DNA of 64,000 nucleotides from Dromaius novaehollandiae (lineage: Eukaryota; Chordata; Aves; Casuariiformes; Dromaiidae). Location of the stretch: contig NC_088105.1 in assembly GCF_036370855.1 (NCBI RefSeq), positions 11,227,619 to 11,291,618 on the forward strand. Direction: 5' to 3'. Positions 41,601 through 54,375 of this stretch are shown here, in pieces. Numbering within the stretch: position 1 is the stretch's first letter; the number at the start of each line of letters is the position of its first letter. A program made the position numbers and the translations under genes. The notes under the pieces were generated by a model. It made no database searches, was not told the origin of the DNA, and was given only the letters and a program-made list of their open reading frames with translations.

Positions 41601-44600
41601 ATACTGAAATGCAAAGCTGATGGCTGGGTCACAAATCCCACTTCCAGGACTGAGCTCTGGTGCTCAAGTTCATGGTGGCAGGTCTGAGCAGGAAGGGCTC
41701 TGCCCCAGCCCCACTCTCCCTGGGAGCAAGCTGCATCGCTACTGCCACGAGATCATGCCCCAGCCCTCCGCTGCCTGGGTTTCCGTGGGGCTCTGGTGTA
41801 GGCTGATGCGGGCTGTGTGTTTCTCCGCAGAGGAGGGCCTGGGAAGCCCTTCGCGGCTGTGTCAAGAGCATCTGCAAGTTCCGGAGGGAAATGAACAACG
41901 AAAGAGCCCGTACGGAGTTTGAGGACTTTCTCCGGAAGGAAGTAGGAAATCAAAAGGAAAGTATGTCTAGACTTCTGCCATCCCACTCCGCTCCCTCCCC
42001 AAGATAGCACTGGGTTTAGGAAAGGTAAACAGAGGACGCTCATGGCTCATCTCCCATCCCTATGTCCTCTGCTAGTGGCATATAAAGAGCCAGGAAAGCA
42101 AGTGTCTCAGGATATGCTAGGCAGACAAATGGACTTTATGTAACCTACTATGGTCATCCTCCATGAAAACAGCAAACATAAGCACTTCGTGGGTGTGAAT
42201 GGGAGGATGGAGGGAGAAGATACAAAGCTAGGGGGAAGGCTGGGAGCTGAATGGGTCTGAATTCCCTGGAGAGTCCTACATGCTGCAGGAAGTCTGTAGT
42301 CCACCTAGGCAAAAACAGCCTCAGCAAATTATTTGCATATAGGAAAAGCAAGCACAAGTGAGAAAAAAAATCAGGATCCCTCAGGATCAAATGCTCAATT
42401 CACCTCAAACCCAGTGCTGAAAGGAGACACAACAGCTCTTCTCCCCTCTCAGACTTGCCCATCAACTCGACACAGAGCAACAGCACCACGGGCACTTTCC
42501 ATTCACACATGACCTCTGCCAGCATCCCACAGGATGAGGAGATGGTACTAGTGAAACGCCGCCTCTTTAAGAACCGGCTTATTACTGTCAACTTCCTCAT
42601 CAACGATCTCCACTTTTATCTGGAGATTGACAAGTAAGTCCTCCTTTCCACCAGGTTCTCTGGTACCACCAAGTCTCCCTTAGCTCAGGAACCCAAACCC
42701 ACCCTCCAGGTAGTGCCTGTCCCATGGCAGGGGATAAAGCCTGGTTCAATGTTTCATTAACACATGCTAAGGTCTGCATTGTCGCACCTAAACTCCTATC
42801 AGCACCTCTGCAAGGCTTGTATCTGAACATCACCCTGCAGCGTAAGACACAACCAAAGTCTCACACGCCCATAGGTGTCTATATGTAATCTCCTCATATT
42901 CACCTGCCCTAAAGCCCCAAAGAGACCTCCATTTCAACCAGAGTTTCTGTTTGTGTTTCTTAAAAGCATCTCTGGTTTGACAGTCCCAAGTAATCTAACC
43001 TTTTACCTAAGCCTTTCTTGACATGCCAATTGTGGCATTTCTCCATTGACCTCTTCTGGTCCTGTGGCAAACCTATAAAAGCAAACTGTGGCCAATGCAC
43101 ACTCGCTTAGCAGTTATTACACTCACCTGTGTGCATGAGACCAGGTTTCAATTCCCTTCTCTTCCTGAAGATGAAAAAAGATTACATCCCCTAGGCAAAT
43201 ACTGTGACTAGGAGGGTAATAGAAAAGGGAAGTGGCTTTTCATCCCTTCTGTTGAACCGTTCCACACTTTGTGGATTGCTTTTTCTGGCCCAGTAAACAC
43301 CGAACTAAGCAAAAGCACAACCTAGCCTAGCAGTGAGAGCACTTTTCTCAGAGCAGGACACAAACACACGTCTTTGCAGGTTTTCCAAGCTGGCTGATTC
43401 AGCTAAAGCTCTAGCAGACGGCGGCAAGCACCAAGACCAGGAAGTTGCGTTTCTCAAAAGCAAAGTCACCATCATCAGCAATCTCTTCCTGGACTCCGAT
43501 ATTCCTCCCAAACTGCGGGTAAGAAGCTGGGACCCTCCCAGGAAGCCTGAAGGCCGCTCTCTGTTCATTCAAGAACACTGCAGAGCAGCTGCCAGCAGAT
43601 GTGGGGAAAGAGGAACTGGACAGAGGTTTGAATCTGCTCCAACCAAGCATGCTCTGAAGTTTCAGGACATGCTCGAAGGCCTAGGGACTTCTGCTTGGGC
43701 TCTATGGGAAGGGAACTCATCCATCTCAAGACCCATGCTGACACTTGACCCGGACCCATTCAGAACAAGTGCGTGGGCACAGAGACAGTGAGATCACCTC
43801 CCTGCTAGAGAATAGCCAGGGCTGAGGCACCAGGACAAGCACTGCACTCTGGTTCATTCCTTTCAGTCCACAGATGTCGATGTCACCATGATCCCCTCGC
43901 CACCACACTGCAGCCACCTCTTACCCCACACCATGCCACAGTATAGCCACGGCTCTGCCAAAGTTCCTTTTGGAAAGCACAGCCCGGTAAGATCAGCCCT
44001 TGTATTCAGGGTGATCAGCCAGGACATAACTGGTCTCTTCTTAGACACTTCTGAAATGTAACACAGTCAGGAATAAGAACATACCCCTGAGGTCCCAAGA
44101 GTGCCACAAACTGCTTTGATTAAGTGAGGTCTCTTCTGTGACCAGGTGAACATTTCTGAAGCACAGAAAGAATTAATCTGGAGTTTATCTTCCAAGGAGA
44201 TACTGGACCGCAGCCTCTACTACAGGGCCACAGTTGTCATCTTCCCCATTCTGATGCACTTCTGGAAAAGGTACTTATCCCCTTTCTTGAACTGGCAGAG
44301 GTTGTGTGGATGCCAGCCTCTTTATCCAGCAACATATTCTGACACAGTGTAGATGCAGATGAGACACTCGTGAGGAGCTCAGCTGTAATGTTTGCTTGGA
44401 GGTTTGCTGTCTTTGACTTTAGTATTTCCTAGGCAGGTTCTGCATCAGGAAGGCAATGAAGGGCTTCCAGGTCCCCCAGAAAGAAAGGATGCCAGTTTCT
44501 TTGCCCACTGGAAAAACTTCCTCCAAACCACCTGTAACCTACAGTACAGGTAAGCTGAGTGCCTCTTCCCCTTGCACCACATTTGTCCTCTCAGTCCTGT

Positions 44601-47600
44601 CCTTCCAAAGCAGAGGTTTCCAGACCTAGGTTTCTCATGTCCCAGTCCATGGAATGGTTCATGGAATCCAAAGTCCACAAATCTTAAAGGGAATCCAAAA
44701 TGCACAGATCTTATAGGGATCCCCCTATAAGAACTAAACTCCTTCTAGTGCTGGAAGCAGCCTTATTGCTGCTATTCATTTGTCCTTGGTACTTCTTTCA
44801 TGACACACAAGCTGCTTGTGGGACATAGACCTGATGGTCCAACTGTTGCTCTAATACCCCTATCTAGGCATCATTTCCAAAAATGGGAGGGGAAAAAAAA
44901 TAATAATTCTCAGAGATGAACCAAAGAAGCCTGACTGAGTCTTGCCACTGAGTTGAAATATACTTGAGCTTCTCTTCCCCAGTTTGGTCCCACATGAATT
45001 TTCACTGAAATGCTCTCAACCCTGACATCCCTTAACTTGTCTTTGGCCAGCCAGCTGACCAAGCAATAACAACATTATGGCCATGCCAGCAGTGTTCAGT
45101 GTGCTCTGCCACTTCACACAGCTTTGAGACTGTATGTGGTGCAGGCCTGTTGGAGAATGGAGCATCCTTGGAACCATTCCCTCCTGTCAAATTCAGTCGA
45201 AATTGCCCAACGGGTTTAGATATTTCTTTGGAGAATAGGGAAGTGGGTGCAGATAATTCATGAGCAAAGAACAACTGCATAGCTCTTGTTTACTTCAAAA
45301 AACAAATTAAAAATACTCACTGTTCTAAAACAGAAATTTAACCAACCAATCTTTCGGACTGCAAATCAGATAGGAGCAGGAAAAAGACACCAGACTTAGC
45401 ATTACGCTGGGGGTGCTTTGAACAGCTACAATGGAGAGAAGGTTTCTTTAGGATTTGAGGGGACGTTCACTAGATAGTAGATTGGCAGATCCTACATGGA
45501 CTGGCTAGAATAGAGGCTAATATCTGAGGAAAAAGAGAATTTTTCCCTCCTCATCCAGTTGTTTACTTTCAACATACTAAAGAGTGCTAAACTGAAAAAC
45601 AAAGTGGTATTAAGTGCTCTCATTGTACCTAATAACTTGGATCCTTAACTGAATATTCATCTGGAAACTAATTGATTTTTCATTTTCCCTTTAATCAAAA
45701 TAGGCATGTACTAATCTTGCTTCGATGGTAGAATGGTCAAATATCTCGTGTTCTGCTCCCTGTAATTTAGCATTGTCAAGTTTTGGTCAAAATACTTGTA
45801 AGTCTTACATATGAACAGCCGGATGCTAGAGTCACTGCTCATCAGCTGAGCTAAGGCAGTGGACCCTAGTGGTGGTGTTTCCCTCCCTCATTGTAATTGC
45901 AAAGACAAGTCCATTAGCTTAAACCACTCTCACACCTTGAGTTTTCCCCTCAATAAAAGGAGATGTTCAGCATGAGTCTCCACTTTGTACAGCAGCTTGA
46001 TATAGTCTCTGTGCTGAGGTACACAGCAAGACATATTGACCTAAGAAGTAAATGTCAGCTGAGGCAAAACACAAATCCACATTATTCTTAAGACAAATCC
46101 CTTACTTCTCATTTAGACTAACAAATAATTATCCCTGCCTTCCCCATTGCACTTCTAGGGCCATTTAAAACATAGCTGTTTTAATGTAAAACCTTATTGC
46201 CACTGACCTCCAGAAGACATCCCACCCATCAGACGTATTCCTAGCAAGCAACAAGCCAGAACTGTCATCTCACACAGGAGCTATCCATTGTGTTATCTGG
46301 GGTAATAAACAAGCATTTGGTAAGGTCTTCAGGAAACCAATGGAGAGAGATTCAGTCCGTGTAAACCGTGACAACCATTCACACAGCTGCAACACTGCTC
46401 AAGCACCACAACCTGTATTTAACTACACAAAGCCTCAGAGGGTAAATACCAATCTGCCTGCACTTAAATGTTGTTCTGGAGAGACAGCACAGCACGACGT
46501 TGAGATGGGACTGTGATCTTTCTCACAGTGAATTTAATCCTGCAGTGAATGTCCCTGGAGCAACCTCTTGTCCCCCAGCCACAATTCCTTGTGGTACCTG
46601 CTCCCTGACAGGAATAAATAACCAAAGCCAGCAGTGGATAAAAGTCCATCAGCCTCCATTGGTATGTCATGGAAAGAGACATGTAATCTCTCAGACCTAT
46701 TATTTCTGCTGCCCTATCCTGTGTCACTCATATTCAGCCTGGCTAAGTGAGAAGAACAGATGCTGCCATGCCTTGGCATGGGAGAGTCAAGATAGCTGCA
46801 GGATACAGTGCAGACTGGTATCGGCTTTGTGTCACCTACCAACCTGCAGGCCAACTCCGATGGCAGCATCCCTATTGTCTACCAGAAGCAAACCCAATCA
46901 ACAGGCAACCCCAAAATAGTTGCTGCTTCTGACTGCACTGATGCATGTCCCACTCTTTGCTTGGAAGACTTGTCTGAACCTTATCACACTTTTACAGATA
47001 ACCTTTATCTGAGAATCTTGCTTTTCTGACCTCTGAGAAGCTTGCTTTTCAGCTAGGTAAAATTGGTTATGCTGTTATGTTGTCTTTTTAAGGCACTGAA
47101 ATTGCTAGGGAAAATATCTATTAATTCCAGAAAAGCCCTCTTATTGCCCATGCCTTGCTTTTGTCTTATGTTGAGGGTTGGTTCTTTGCACAGCAGCTGC
47201 ACAGGGCACTGCTCTTCCTGCCTGGGAGAGCAGTACACACAGAGTTAATAAGATGAATTCAAGTGTGGCATCCACCAGCTGGTCACCAGGCATCACTGTG
47301 GCACTGTCTGTGGCTTTATATCCCTGGCAGTGAGCAGAGAGGCTATTCTCCGCTGAGAGAGGACGTATGACCTGAACCCCACGTTTAATGTGCATGGACC
47401 CAGTTCTCCTCTTGGGAGAAGCCACCTCTATGGGCACAAAGCTGAGAGCACGTCCATGCATGGGGAGCAGCTGAGTACACTGTCTCTCCAAATGCCATTT
47501 CATTTAAAGGGGAGAAGGCATCCTACTGCCCTCTGCCTCGTCCGAGGGAGTTGAAGGGGCCCTCGCTTCGGAGGGCGGAGCAAGGGAGCAGGCTCTCTGT

Positions 47601-48696
47601 GGCTCACCCACTTACTGACCCTACCGCTTCCTCTTCTCCTCACTAGGTGAGTGCCCAATCATTCAGTTCACGCTGCTGAATGGGATCCAGGTCCTGCTGC
47701 CACAGGCTCAGAAGAAAAAGGAGCTGTCCAAGAAGCAGAGGGGTGAGTAGCTGCAGAAACCAGCACTCCCCCTTTCAAGTCCCACTCCAGGAAGGGAGCT
47801 GGGCTTTCAGGGCTCCCTTCCATCAGTCCGTGATGGGGAGTTTGCACCTTTTTTCTCAGCTTCAAAGGACAGTCTCCAGAAAGGGCAGTTGCCTGTCATG
47901 TCTGGATCTCCCGTCCTGCGACGCAGGTGGGTAGCTGCTAGGGCAGCTCACACTGGCCACAAGCACCAGGAGGCAGAGGGGCAATGACTCTCCTCTAAAA
48001 TCTAAAGGCAGTTGGGTGGGTCTGTGCAGAATGCTGGCCAGCCCCACAAGCTCCAGGTAGAACCAAGGACGTAACCAGAGTAAAGACATCTCTGCCTTGC
48101 AGTCCTCCTTGAGCTTGTACCATGGGTACTAGCAGATCCACAGTTAGTGGAGTGACTGATAGGAGGAAGCAAGGAGAGGGGAAAAAAACCTGACATTGCA
48201 TCCTGACCTCTAAACTAGACCTGACATTCAGAGGTGCCAAGAACCCACCACTTCTGTTCACATGAGAGATGGGTGGACTTTGATGTACCAGAATAGTCAA
48301 GGGACTAAGGGCCTCAATTCTGGCCTGCATCTGGGGAAACTTTAGCTGTAGCTCACATTGCTCTGTTTACTCAGAGCCAGCCCAGAGCAAGGTGACTGCT
48401 AAAGAGACAATGGTCTCAGGCACGGGAAAGCCCAAAGGGTCTAGAGAGAAACATATGGAAACAGACTGTGGACAGTGGGAGAAGGCAGTCGGGATGCACT
48501 GAAGCTCATCCCACATCTGAGGAATGACAGTGTCCACAGCAGCACTATGATTGCATGGGTCCAGACAGCATTTTCTTAGATCTGTGGCTGTTCCAACACA
48601 GCTGTGTAGGCTGGGCCAGCAGTCCAACTGTCTAACTCTCCTCTTCTTTTTTCCTTTAGGCAGCAGACTTCAGTTTTAGCTAAGAAGCTTGTCTAA
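29666..48696 (+). CDS. RGSL1: Regulator of G-protein signalling-like protein 1, 23 coding exons, complete
   Basis: Coding exons: 29666-29678, 30232-30314, 30602-30676, 31495-31624, 32910-33014, 33345-33506, 33638-34641, 35274-35336, 37396-37627, 38310-38417, 38854-38962, 39908-40101, 40556-40673, 41212-41308, 41831-41960, 42453-42633, 43380-43518, 43867-43986, 44146-44270, 44437-44549, 47647-47742, 47860-47926, 48660-48696. All are GT-AG and in phase: 3501 nt, 1166 residues (human about 1076). Conserved stretches include FVDFFNTFLNLP near the N-terminus, TWLEKHRLPHFCK, DQWLLEKC, a second RGS-like block at about 413-545, the best RGS domain at about 696-808 (HLEFFKHFLKEH, LCFWLAVEE, WFTDYQDLFP) and a C-terminal block with a hydrophobic segment at about 1050-1062. 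The RGS contact asparagine before the FW pair is missing, so GAP activity is doubtful. Mammalian RGSL1 is mainly expressed in testis; its role is poorly defined. The start codon lies in a 13-nt coding piece of exon 1 that splices in phase. Confidence 0.93.
35067..35102 (+). repeat. G-quadruplex motif with G13 run in RGSL1 intron 7-8
   Basis: Successive G-tracts (GGGGG, GGG, GGGG, then thirteen G) have loops of at most seven bases on the transcribed (sense) strand, about 170 bp upstream of exon 8. This satisfies the usual G3+N1-7 quadruplex pattern. The run length is likely polymorphic and may be imprecise in the assembly. Confidence 0.8.
35337..37395 (+). other. Large RGSL1 intron 8
   Basis: A 2.06 kb intron between coding exons 8 and 9. 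I see no nested gene or repeat family. An AT-rich, homeodomain-like patch (TTAAATTCTC, GTAAATTAATTAG, GGAAATTAC) at about 36,185-36,265 stands out from its surroundings and could be a regulatory element. Confidence 0.6.
43867..43986 (+). CDS. RGSL1: RGSL1 coding exon 18: symmetric 40-codon exon, possible lineage-specific cassette
   Basis: Bounded by a strong acceptor (ATTCCTTTCAG) and donor (CCG|GTAAGA). It is exactly 120 nt, phase 0 at both ends and free of stops. It encodes residues 982-1021, rich in Pro, His and Ser (for example SPPHCSHLLPHTMPQYSHG). The flanking exons end PPKLR and begin VNISEAQ; in human RGSL1 as I recall it, the matching text runs straight from KLR into VNV, so the 40 residues are an insertion or a skipped cassette. 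Removing it would leave the frame intact and give 1126 residues. Transcript support is needed to know whether it is constitutive. Confidence 0.65.
44550..47646 (+). other. Large RGSL1 intron 20
   Basis: At 3.1 kb this is the longest RGSL1 intron. Apart from a 27-bp tandem duplication near its 5' end I see no recognisable element. Short open frames on both strands at 46,464-46,932 overlap each other and have no motifs. Composition is AT-richer than the 5' half of the gene. Confidence 0.6.
44663..44716. repeat. 27-bp tandem duplication in RGSL1 intron 20
   Basis: Two adjacent units each begin GGAATCCAAA and end ATCTTAAAG or ATCTTATAG, with about 22 of 27 positions identical. A shorter ATGGAAT echo precedes them. 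It lies 114 bp after exon 20. Confidence 0.8.
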
Positions 48697-49810
48697 CCCA
48701 TCCTGCCCTTTCCTCTGCGTGCGTCAGCCTTTGTTCAGGTGGCAGTTCTTGCTGCGCACACAGGCACACTGCAGGCCAACACAGCTGCGCTGAGGCTGGG
48801 TGTCCCTCAGGAGCAACTCGCCTTAGCAAGCCTCTGTTCGCACAGCACCATCCTTGGGGTCTTTGGTTGAACCAGTTTGTAAAGAAAATAAGCAGCAGTT
48901 GGAAGTCACGTGTATTTGTGTTGCCCGGCAGGTCAGGTTTGGCACCGGGACTGGTGAGTCCCCCACCTCCAGGCGGGCAGTTCCTGCTCCCACCTCTCAG
49001 CAATGTCTCCCAGTAACACGCACAGGAAAATCTCCAGTGGCTGCACCTCTCCGTGCCCCAAACACACACGCCAGGAGCATGTCACTGTGCTGTTTGTCCC
49101 TGGGCCAGACCTTTGTACCCTCGCCGCTCCCATAGAGAAAGTCTCTGTACAGCACAGCTTGGCAAAGGTGATGTTTAAGTGTGTTTGAGCAGCTCCACTG
49201 CTGCCAGCAATTCCAGTGCAGATGAGGCGAAGGGAGCTCATGCCAGCCCCGGTTCCCCAGTCACCCATGCCCCAACCAGGCCTTCGTCAGCAGCAGTGGC
49301 ATCTGCAGTGCTGCTGCCCTCTCACAGGGGCAGAGGGAAGGACAAGTGCCCTCACTTTATGTTCCCCACTGAGTGGAGCAGGTATGGGCTCCAAGGAAAC
49401 TGGGGAGCCCAAACACATGGTGCAATTTGCACTTCATCAATAGCACCAAAAAAATGAGCAACTGTATTACAGCATCTTGTCTGCCCAGTAATGCCGAGTG
49501 CAGGCTGCTCGGATCTGCACAGCCACAGCACAACATGGCTCTACACATTTCTACCCAAGAAGATGCATTCTTGCCCCCGCACCTGTCTCCTTCCTCACAT
49601 TCAGCTGTAAAGGACTCTGTTGCCCATAGCCAGGACTCGTAGCAAATAAGTCACACTGGGTGTACGCCATAACAATATGTTTGGGGTCTTTTCCCAACAA
49701 ATTTGCAAGGTGCATTTTGCCAGACTAACAGCCAGATCAGACACTCAAGTCACACCTCTGGAAAGGTTGTTTTAGACTTCTGCGGAATTAAATAAGGCCC
49801 TGAATGAGCA
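48697..49810 (+). other. RGSL1: RGSL1 3' untranslated region (approximate end)
   Basis: Follows the TAA at 48,694-48,696. The first plausible polyadenylation signal I find is ATTAAA at 49,787-49,792, which would give a 3'UTR of about 1.1 kb. No canonical AATAAA occurs before it. A shorter transcript using a non-canonical signal is possible. Confidence 0.35.
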
Positions 49811-52800
49811 GAGAGATGATTTCTATAACACCATTCAGTGCTTAAAGCCAAAAAGAAGTAAGAGTAAATACTTTGCCTGAAGAAGCTTGTCCTCCAAGAC
49901 TACCGCCTCCCAGCAGTGTGCCAAGCCCCGCTGCAGAGGGAGCAACGTTTCTCACTGAGGATTTGGGTTGCTTTCCTGTTGCGTGGTGTCATTCCTGTTT
50001 CTTCAATTGCAGGCTTGCAGCCTTGTCTCAGCTCATCGCCCCTCCGGACTTGCTACAAAAACAAAATACTTCCTGCGGATGGGAAGGTTAAAAGAGTCCC
50101 TGTGCACTTCTTCACTACTCAGCTGTCCTGGGAGAAGTCAAACCATGGCAGTCTTGCCACAGCCTTTGAGCGGCCAGGCAAAATCAGCTAATGTCTGACT
50201 CAGGGCCTTAGCATGTTTTTAAATCTGTATTCAGAACTTTTTTTTCAGAGCACTAACCACATCATACTAAACACTTTCATTTTCCTGTGTGAAATGGAGG
50301 CAGAGTGGCTTTGCCAGGTTACCAGGAAGCTGCAGAAATGAGAAGTGCATTTCAGACCTGATCTCAAAGAAAAGGCTGTGTGTGACCTTTATCATAACTG
50401 CCTCTTATAGCTCCTTCGCTTGAAAGCTCTCAGCTCTGATTTAAGCTGTTTTGCCTACTTTTTAACTCCCAAATCCTAGAAGACTACATTCCAACAACAA
50501 TTCAGGTGCATTTGAGTCAGGAAAAAGATTAAGGTTTCATATTTGTCTATTATCAGTATTTTGGTTCCAGAGGATCAAAAAACCCAAAATCCTTTTTTTC
50601 TCTCTCATAATTAAGAGACTGCCCTAGGAGCTGCATCAGTTTCTCACAACCAGCTCCTCATAAAATTGCTCATGTACTGTACTATGATTTTGCTCCAAGA
50701 GCTTTCAGCCCACAAGGCTAGCTGTATTTTTGTGTGCTTTGCACTAAAGCTCAGACCTATCAGGGCATGTGACCTCCACAATCTGAGCCCAGCCAAACCC
50801 AGTCCCCACCAGCAGGACAGGATTCACAGATGTGCTTGAAGCTCATCACAGCAATTCTGCAGCCAGAAGCGCTCTTCACCCTACCCAGCCGCTGCTTCTG
50901 CAAACTTTTCTCCAATGCAACCCACAAGGCGCCACCACCCCTGTGCACACAAGCATGTCCTTAGCACACAGGTGACACTATGGAGCACCTAATCCCATGA
51001 CACCTGGGTCAGGCCAGCCGGCTGCCCTGGGGTCACCCAGCAGGAAAACAAAAAAGGCAGAGGCACTGCAAATGCACAACATACAGGCACAAGAGCAGGC
51101 GAATGCAAGGCATAGGGCCAAATCCACATGCCCTGGACACTGCATGCACAGTTTGAGAGTCTGCCTGTGAGAGACTAATGCCTGCCAGATGGGCACTGAT
51201 ACTGGCAGCCACCAGGGCATCACCCAGCACTAACCCAGGCAGATGGCTCCAAGCCTCCAAGGGACACTCCTACCCTTAGCCTGTGCCTGTCAGGCTGCAG
51301 CATGTCAGGCACTGCAGCACAACCCAGTTGCAACACTGCCCAGGCAGCCTCACCACTCATTTTCAGCACTGCCCGAGCCTCACTGAGTGCTCACACATCT
51401 CCCCCCCATGCTGCTAGGAGGGGAGGGAGGCTGCTCCCCAGCCACATCCTGCACTCAGCAGGGTGGCATTTTCCCCAGCATCAGTTCCAGTCTGGCAGCC
51501 CCACGCTCAGTGAGCAATAAGCTGTGCAAGTGTCTTGCATGAATCAAGTTTCTCCTCCAACACCGGCCTGCCAGCACCTCTGGCTTCACAGGAAGCAAGA
51601 CATTGCACCACAGACCACAAAAACCTTCCCAAAAATTCTTTCTGGCAGCCTGACTGTCCCAGAAAGACAAATAGCAGCCTCCATAGATGTAATCATTCCT
51701 CAGTTCTGGCATCTTTGGGCTTTCTCTTCCCTCAGGAAGGACTTTCTGCAGCCTTTCCAAGCTGTCATATACCAAGCCTTTAGTAAAACAGAGACACAAG
51801 ATGACGCAAAGGTTGAAGCAAACAGGAAGCGTGACATTTGACCAAAGGCTGAACAAGCCCAGCCCACAGCCTCACCTCTCCTTGAGTGAGGGCAGAAGCA
51901 GCACCACTCCCATCTGCTACTGCAGGGCACCCAGCACTCACCCTCCCCATGCTGCAGCTCCGCAGAGGTTGGGCCACACGTGTCCTGGGCATGAGAAAGG
52001 CAGAGAATAAGAGAAACCGAGCAGGGAGGAAAGGAAAAAAATAAATAGTATTGAACAAGAGGAAAGAAGAGCCAGATAGTGGAACTGGGATATTTTACCG
52101 CCTGTTTTCTCCTGCAGTGTCAACATTCTCCTGGATGCGTTTTCTCTGATGGCACCTCACCAACAGTCTAAATAATGGAAGTTTTTTTGTTGTTCCATAT
52201 GTGCATTTTGAGAGGTTCCTAAGATCACCTGAATAAGCTTTGCTCTGGATCAGTATCACTAATCCAGGCCAGCAGCCAGTCTCCAACACTGACCAACAGG
52301 CACAGAAGAGCAGAACAGGAGAAACCTGCAGTTGGACATGACATATTTTCCCAGTCTCCAGCCACCTGAGAACAATGTTTAATTGTCCTTAACAGATTTT
52401 TGTCCTCTGAACTTGCACTTTTTCAGCCTGTGTAAACTTGTAGCATCTGCAGTCGCTTGTGGCATGGTCAGTACCCAAGAAGCAGTAACTGTCTGCAAAC
52501 TAAAGCTCAGAAGGACAAAAGGATAAAGTCTGCCAAAGGCAGCCTCAGGCTCCCTGAGAAGCATTGCTCTTCCCTCTTGCTGGCAGCCAACACACACTTA
52601 AACAGATGCATGGGGCTAACTGATGCATTCTGATGGCCACTCATCTATAGAGGAGATAGCGTCACAAACATCTACTCCTCAAGTTTGGCATGTACACAAA
52701 TGTGCACGCAAACATCGTTGCTCATATAAACAACTCTGCTCATTCACAACCTTGACCCCTACCCTGCAAAAGAAAAATAGAACAGAAGAAATTACTATTT

Positions 52801-53189
52801 AGCCAATTATTTCACAAGAGACAGCATGCTTCCAGTAGCAGGAAGCCTTCAGTACTTTCTGATGCATATAATTTCAAAGTAAGGAAATACCTTGCAGAAT
52901 TCGCTTTGTTTGGATCAATGAATTGCTGGAGTTTTAAATACACAGAGCTCTAAACTGGCTTCCCCTTCCCGAAATCCTTCTCAACACCTTTTCTCCTCAA
53001 ACCTCCTATCGACCAGAAGCAATTCATCTGAGCAGTGACAAGACTATCCACCACCTTACCTAAACAGCCAAAAGGCACCTCCACAGGGAGGCCAGAAATC
53101 CCAGCTTCTCAGGCGTTTTATAGTGCTGCAGAACACTAACTCTTTCAATGCAGAGGGGATGGGGGACCTCATTCATAAGTGTAATAATA
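49811..53189. other. Interval between the convergent 3' ends of RGSL1 and RNASEL
   Basis: No gene recognised. Open frames here are short and lack motifs. An A-rich stretch with AAAAAAATAAATAG at about 52,036-52,048 contains a plus-strand AATAAA that could be a distal RGSL1 poly(A) signal. No tRNA, rRNA or known avian repeat is visible. Confidence 0.6.
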
Positions 53190-54375
53190 GTCAGTTTTCC
53201 AGGCAAGTTTATTCCAAGTTTAATTCTGTATAGGATAATGAAAGGTTAACAATCTCAATTTGAAAAAATTAAAAATCCAGTCGGCACTTGAAATATTTCC
53301 ATAAGTAACATGCAATCACTGTGCAACTCAGAGTGAAAGGAAAGGCAGGTGTGAACAGAAAAACAAGCAAGCCCTAAGGCAAATGGGTCTATACACTGAA
53401 TGTCCTAAGATTTCAGATACATATCAAAAACAGCTTTATACCATCCAGTCTCCAACATCAAAGCACTAAGCTGGCTACATACTAGTGCTGTATGGGCACC
53501 AGCTCTGCCTGACAGGGGGACAGTCACACCCCAGCACCCATGTTTCAGGGACAGGGAGCATTTGTGCATAGCCTTGCAGATACCATCTCTAAAGGGCACT
53601 GTGCTGAGCTTGTCCTTTACAGGAGGAGGGAGTCCTTGCAGACCCTTGACTTCAGAGACCCTATTCAGGTCAGTCGGGGTTACTCACAGTAGCAGGGTTT
53701 TGCAGGATCACTCTCCTTACATCCATTCCTCATAGAAATACTTCCTGTGCCTCTCAGCAAGAGTCCCTCACTTCCCAGCAGGCTGCACTGCCTATGCCTC
53801 CGCCAGCTCAGACAGCTAACGAGCCAAAAGCAGGTTGGAGCCAGGCAATTGCCTAAGGATCTCCACTTCTGGCTGTTGTGTTTCAAAGGGAGCAAAAGGA
53901 GGGAATTTGTTTCCTAGGGGTACACAAGCTGCTTGTGTAAGTGCAAGCCGTAGGGAATAGACCCTAGCAGGAGATCTAACCCCTTTTTTCTTTTTCAGAG
54001 AGTCCCTCATTGTCCGAGCTCTTCTCCTGCCTCCCATGTGTACTAGGATGAGGGCTCTGTCCCACAATACCCTGCTCTCCATAAGAACTGGGACATTTAT
54101 CTCCACCTCACAGGCAGATGAGCCTCAAGTGACAGTGTGAGTCAAGGGGGACCTGGGCTGGGCCTCAGCTTGGTTCCTCTCCAAAGCCTATTTGTTTGTT
54201 ACACCAGATATTTGAAAAAAAGAGATGCTTCAGCAGCGTAAGCCCCCTCGTGTTCTGTCCGTACATACGCTCCCTCCATCTACTTACTCACTTTTTTCAA
54301 CTTTCACAGCTGAGCAAACAGGGAATAAAAGGAGACAGATGATAGGATCAGCCATGGGACACAAGGCAACGCATA
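53190..54375 (-). other. RNASEL: RNASEL 3' untranslated region (approximate end)
   Basis: Continues the last RNASEL exon beyond the stop at 54,378-54,376. The first AATAAA on the minus strand is at 53,213-53,208, about 1.16 kb downstream of the stop. The downstream GU-rich element is weak, so the end is provisional. Confidence 0.4.

Noticed and set aside
46464-46932. Overlapping frames on both strands in RGSL1 intron 20 as a nested gene or transposon fragment
   Set aside because: No conserved motif, no terminal repeats, frames under 140 codons.
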